Source: JAFCEV01 sp964473005 (GTDB taxonomy: Archaea > Nanobdellota > Nanobdellia > Pacearchaeales > GW2011-AR1). Taken from it: 7,762 nt of DNA. The DNA lies in assembly GCA_964473005.1 (NCBI GenBank), contig CAYYME010000023.1, positions 1 through 7,762 on the forward strand. The letters are read 5' to 3'. Under the pieces are notes generated by a model that was not told where the DNA came from, searched no databases, and worked only from the letters and a program-made list of their open reading frames with translations. Position numbers and translations under genes: made by a program. Positions 5,819 to 7,762 of this stretch are shown here, one piece after another; the first letter of the stretch is position 1; each line of letters starts with the position of its first letter.

Positions 5819-6517
5819 ATGGGGGAGAAGATTCTTAATTGGTTCAGGAAACACTGGTTCTTTATTCTGATTTTGCTGATTATTTTAGGATGGGCTTTTT
5901 ATTCTTATTTCAATAAGGGAATCTTTTACCTTCTTGCCCACCAGGATATTAATTCTGTAGTTAATTTTGTAAACTCCTTCGGATGGCTTGCGGTTTTTGT
6001 TTTTATTCTGCTGGTTATTCTCGAGGTTGTTTTGGCACCAATTCCCCCTTTTGTTTTGTATGTTGCAGGCGGAATTTTATTTGGTGCTTTTTTTGGGGGA
6101 ATTCTGACTCTGTTTGGAAATGTAGTGGGTTCTGTTCTGGCATTTATGATGGCACGAAAATATGGGAGAGAATTAGTTGAGAAGAAAATGAAACCCCTTA
6201 CCCGGGAAAAATTTGATAAATTTTCTAAAAAGTATGGGGGTTTTGCAATCTTCTTCCTGCGTCTTAATCCTTTCACAACCTCTGATATTTTCAGTTATCT
6301 GGCTGGGCTTACAGAAATGAGATTGCGGAGTTTAATCTTTGGAACTACTTTTGGGCTGATTCCGTTAATTTTTATACAGACTTATCTTGGGGATTATCTT
6401 ATAAGGGATAATCCGTTCTTGTTTCATCTTTTTATAATAGTTAGCCTGGTTTATCTGGCTTTATTTTTGTATGGGTTATGGTTTTTATTTCGAAAAAGGA
6501 AAGTCAATAGTGCATAA
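5819..6517 (+). CDS. VTT-domain (DedA/TVP38-TMEM64-like) membrane protein, second of pair
   Basis: A 232-residue paralogue of the preceding gene, collinear with it from end to end. Shared blocks include LAPIPPF (72-78), AGGILFG (83-89), KYGRELVE (114-121), KFDKFSKKYG (131-140), FFLRLNPFTTSD (145-156), SYLAGLTEM (159-167) and FIQTYLG (185-191). Differences cluster in the N-terminal loop (40-56) and in the third membrane region, where this copy is richer in Gly (AFFGGILTLFGNVVGS). It also carries FGWLAVF at 54-60 where the first copy has FKGISFL. Membrane spans lie at about 13-30, 56-78, 81-111, 170-190 and 200-224, and the C-terminus is basic (FRKRK). The ATG at 5819 is supported by the TATA box. 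It converges on rpl12 across 105 bp. Confidence 0.9.
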   Translation: MGEKILNWFRKHWFFILILLIILGWAFYSYFNKGIFYLLAHQDINSVVNFVNSFGWLAVFVFILLVILEVVLAPIPPFVLYVAGGILFGAFFGGILTLFGNVVGSVLAFMMARKYGRELVEKKMKPLTREKFDKFSKKYGGFAIFFLRLNPFTTSDIFSYLAGLTEMRLRSLIFGTTFGLIPLIFIQTYLGDYLIRDNPFLFHLFIIVSLVYLALFLYGLWFLFRKRKVNSA

Positions 6518-6549
6518 TATATTTTGCAATATATCTTTTCTAAAATATA
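6518..6549. terminator. AT-rich inverted repeat after the second VTT gene
   Basis: TATATTTT (6518-6525) starts right after the TAA and is repeated inverted as AAAATATA (6542-6549), with a 16-nt loop holding a T4 run. All pairs are A-T, so the stem is weak. It may mark transcript ends for the VTT gene or be a chance product of AT-rich DNA. Confidence 0.3.
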
Positions 6550-6602
6550 CATCCTGATTATTATTTTTGAATATATCCTTCAGCGCTAACTAGAATAACA
6601 GA

Positions 6603-6644
6603 CTTGTCTTCTCTAAAATTAATTAACCAAATAGGGAAGACAAG
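6603..6644. repeat. 13-bp stem-loop spanning the rpl12 stop codon
   Basis: CTTGTCTTCTCTA (6603-6615) can pair with TAGGGAAGACAAG (6632-6644) around a 16-nt loop. Read as + strand RNA the stem is 13 bp with a single G-U pair; read as rpl12 mRNA it is 9 bp, one C-A mismatch, then 3 bp. The right arm encodes LSSL at the end of P1, and the loop contains its stop codon. It is a candidate 3'-end structure or terminator between convergent genes. On the + strand a T6 run lies about 20 nt further on. Confidence 0.5.
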
Positions 6645-6913
6645 CCTTCTGCTGCAGCTTCTCTTTTTTCTTCCTTGGGTGTTTCAGTTTTCTTTTCTTC
6701 CTTGTGTGCTTCAGAAACTCCTGAAGGAGCAGCAACTAAACTTGCATTTTCAAGTTCTTTTGCTATGTCAACACCTTTTAAACTGGCGACCAGAGATTTG
6801 ACTTTTGATTCTTCAACTTCTGCGCCGGCAGCTGCAACAATTTTTTTTATTCCTTCCTCGTCAACGTTCTTTCCGAGTTTGTGCAGCAAAAGTGCCGCAT
6901 ATATATATTCCAT
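6623..6913 (-). CDS. rpl12: Ribosomal stalk protein P1 (archaeal L12)
   Basis: The archaeal P1 stalk protein, which dimerises, binds the C-terminal helices of P0, and recruits translation factors through its tail. At 96 residues it is slightly short for the family (about 100-110). The N-terminal helical dimerisation domain is MEYIYAALLLHKLGKNVDEEGIKK (1-24), followed by IVAAAGAEVEESKVKSLV (25-42) and LKGVDIAKEL (45-54). A short Ala-rich hinge (58-68) leads to a charged Lys/Glu stretch (70-88) and the factor-binding end GLSSLFG (90-96), which matches the conserved GLxxLFG motif. The ATG lies 1 nt after the P0 stop codon, and a GAGGAGG site within the end of rpl10 is placed for it. P0 and P1 are surely co-transcribed. 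Confidence 0.96.
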   Translation of the reverse strand: MEYIYAALLLHKLGKNVDEEGIKKIVAAAGAEVEESKVKSLVASLKGVDIAKELENASLVAAPSGVSEAHKEEKKTETPKEEKREAAAEGLSSLFG

Positions 6914-6914
6914 T

Positions 6915-7745
6915 TTATTTATTTTCCTCCTCTGATTTTTCTTCAGAAGCCTGAGTTTCAGCTGTTCTTAGCTGTGTTAATGCTTTTTCATATCTTCCTG
7001 CCTTTCCTATTAAAAATCTAACTGTCTCTTCAGTTGTATATCCAATCTCAACACTGAAAGGAATTGCTTTTCCATAAGCGGTTTTCAGTTCTTTTAGGGT
7101 TTTTTCTCTGTCAATTTTCAGTTCAGAATAGAATTTTCCTTCTTCATTATCAAAAGCGCAGAGTGGAACAAACCCTATCGAAAAAGGCTTTATATCTAAT
7201 TTATTCATAATATCTGCTGCATTTTGAGAGATTTTTTCTCCTTTTTTAGCAATTGTTTTTGGTTCTTTGATGCTTATTTTTCCTTTTTCTATCTGAATCT
7301 GGATGCCGAGAGCACCTAATTCGCTTATTGCAGGGCCAGGAACCAAATCAGTGAGCCCTGCCTGGACTTCAATGTCTTCTGGAGCTTCTTGCCCTGGCTT
7401 TGCCCTTGCAGGAGTTTTATTATTAAGCAGTTCTGCTGCTAGTTCAAATGCATCCAAATCAGAGAACAAAATCGCCACGCTGTCTTTAATCTGCTCACCG
7501 AGTTTCTTGACTGTCTCTTTTTCAGATGCTTCAAAAGCCATGGATATCATATTTTTCTTCGGGACTTTGACAACTGCCTTGTTTCTCAGTTTTTTGCTGA
7601 TTTCCTGAAATTGCGAGGCAGGCAGATTTTTTATGGATGCAATCAGGATTGTTCTTTTAGTTTCAATTAATTTTTTTAAATCCTCTACTGATTTTATGTT
7701 CTTTTTGTTTGGTTCTGTTTTTGGAATAAATTTTTTAGCAGGCAT
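6915..7745 (-). CDS. rpl10: Ribosomal stalk base protein P0 (uL10, L10), short form
   Basis: Archaeal uL10, which anchors the P1 stalk to 23S rRNA. The rRNA-binding domain covers about 1-105 and 185-210 (LIASIKNLPASQFQEI at 34-49, VPKKNM at 61-66). Domain II is inserted at about 112-183, with GLTDLVPGPAISELGALGI (130-148) and KGEKISQNAADIMNKLDIKP (168-187). After it come two predicted spine helices, LKELKTAYGKAIPFSVEIGY (217-236) and TTEETVRFLIGKAGRYEKAL (237-256), then a short acidic tail ending EEENK. Family members usually have about 300-340 residues, three spine helices binding three P1 dimers, and their own LFG tail. Here the third helix and the LFG tail are absent. The gene ends 1 nt before rpl12, so this is not an edge artefact. 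rpl1 often lies upstream, which would be right of the window. Confidence 0.95.
   Translation of the reverse strand: MPAKKFIPKTEPNKKNIKSVEDLKKLIETKRTILIASIKNLPASQFQEISKKLRNKAVVKVPKKNMISMAFEASEKETVKKLGEQIKDSVAILFSDLDAFELAAELLNNKTPARAKPGQEAPEDIEVQAGLTDLVPGPAISELGALGIQIQIEKGKISIKEPKTIAKKGEKISQNAADIMNKLDIKPFSIGFVPLCAFDNEEGKFYSELKIDREKTLKELKTAYGKAIPFSVEIGYTTEETVRFLIGKAGRYEKALTQLRTAETQASEEKSEEENK
6926..6932 (-). promoter_or_regulatory. Shine-Dalgarno site for rpl12 inside rpl10
   Basis: On the minus strand GAGGAGG lies within the last codons of rpl10 (the Glu-Glu of SEEENK), 12 nt before the rpl12 ATG. The match to the anti-Shine-Dalgarno is strong, but the spacing is longer than usual. It would allow high, partly independent initiation of P1, which is needed in several copies per ribosome. 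Confidence 0.6.
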
Positions 7746-7762
7746 TTTAATTTCTTTTGTAT

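Noticed and set aside
5926..6276. 116-codon antisense frame opposite the second VTT gene.
   Set aside because: Basic, low-complexity product typical of the complement of membrane-protein codons; no promoter or ribosome-binding site.
7303..7608. 101-codon Ser/Ala-rich open frame on the + strand opposite rpl10.
   Set aside because: The composition reflects the complement of rpl10; there is no independent evidence of a gene.
1..7762. Searched for CRISPR repeats, transposase fragments, toxin-antitoxin or defence genes.
   Set aside because: No spaced direct repeats, terminal inverted repeats with a transposase, or recognisable defence domains were seen; the small unknown genes do not form a pair or operon of that kind.

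Overview
The window looks like a piece of a small, AT-rich archaeal genome, most likely from the DPANN group (Woesearchaeota/Pacearchaeota-like). The archaeal assignment rests on an archaeal-type uL3, a P0/P1 ribosomal stalk pair with the archaeal P1 tail ending LFG, an archaeal AMP phosphorylase, a class II tRNA-Ser with G73 and no encoded CCA, and TATA boxes centred about 25 nt before start codons. The DPANN assignment is an inference from short ribosomal proteins, compact spacing and low GC; it is not proven here.

Layout. On the left, rpl3 (uL3) runs leftward and stops unusually early at the window edge. A 159-bp spacer separates it from a rightward gene for a small one-helix membrane protein of unknown function. 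That gene converges, with a 6-nt gap, on a leftward gene for an unrecognised soluble 232-residue protein. A 74-bp divergent promoter region follows. From it a rightward series begins: an AI-2E-family membrane protein, an AMP phosphorylase (deoA type), a 97-residue unknown, tRNA-Ser(UGA), and two tandem paralogous VTT/DedA-like membrane proteins. The right end holds the leftward stalk pair rpl10 (P0, uL10) and rpl12 (P1), separated by 1 nt, converging on the second VTT gene over a 105-bp AT-rich spacer with a strong stem-loop at the rpl12 stop codon.

How the parts relate. Ribosome genes flank a group of membrane and metabolic genes that mostly have their own promoters, so this is not one pathway operon. 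Six protein genes have a TATA-like box 24-26 nt before the ATG, the geometry of leaderless mRNAs. The AMP phosphorylase has a Shine-Dalgarno-like site, and rpl12 has a strong one inside the end of rpl10. AMP phosphorylase suggests the nucleotide-salvage route via ribose-1,5-bisphosphate (often with form III RuBisCO), but its partner enzymes are not in the window.

I see no CRISPR array, insertion sequence, toxin-antitoxin pair, phage gene or evident new multi-gene system. The points most worth a second look are the early stop in uL3, the shortened P0 stalk base, the 13-bp stem-loop at the rpl12 end, and the small unknown genes.
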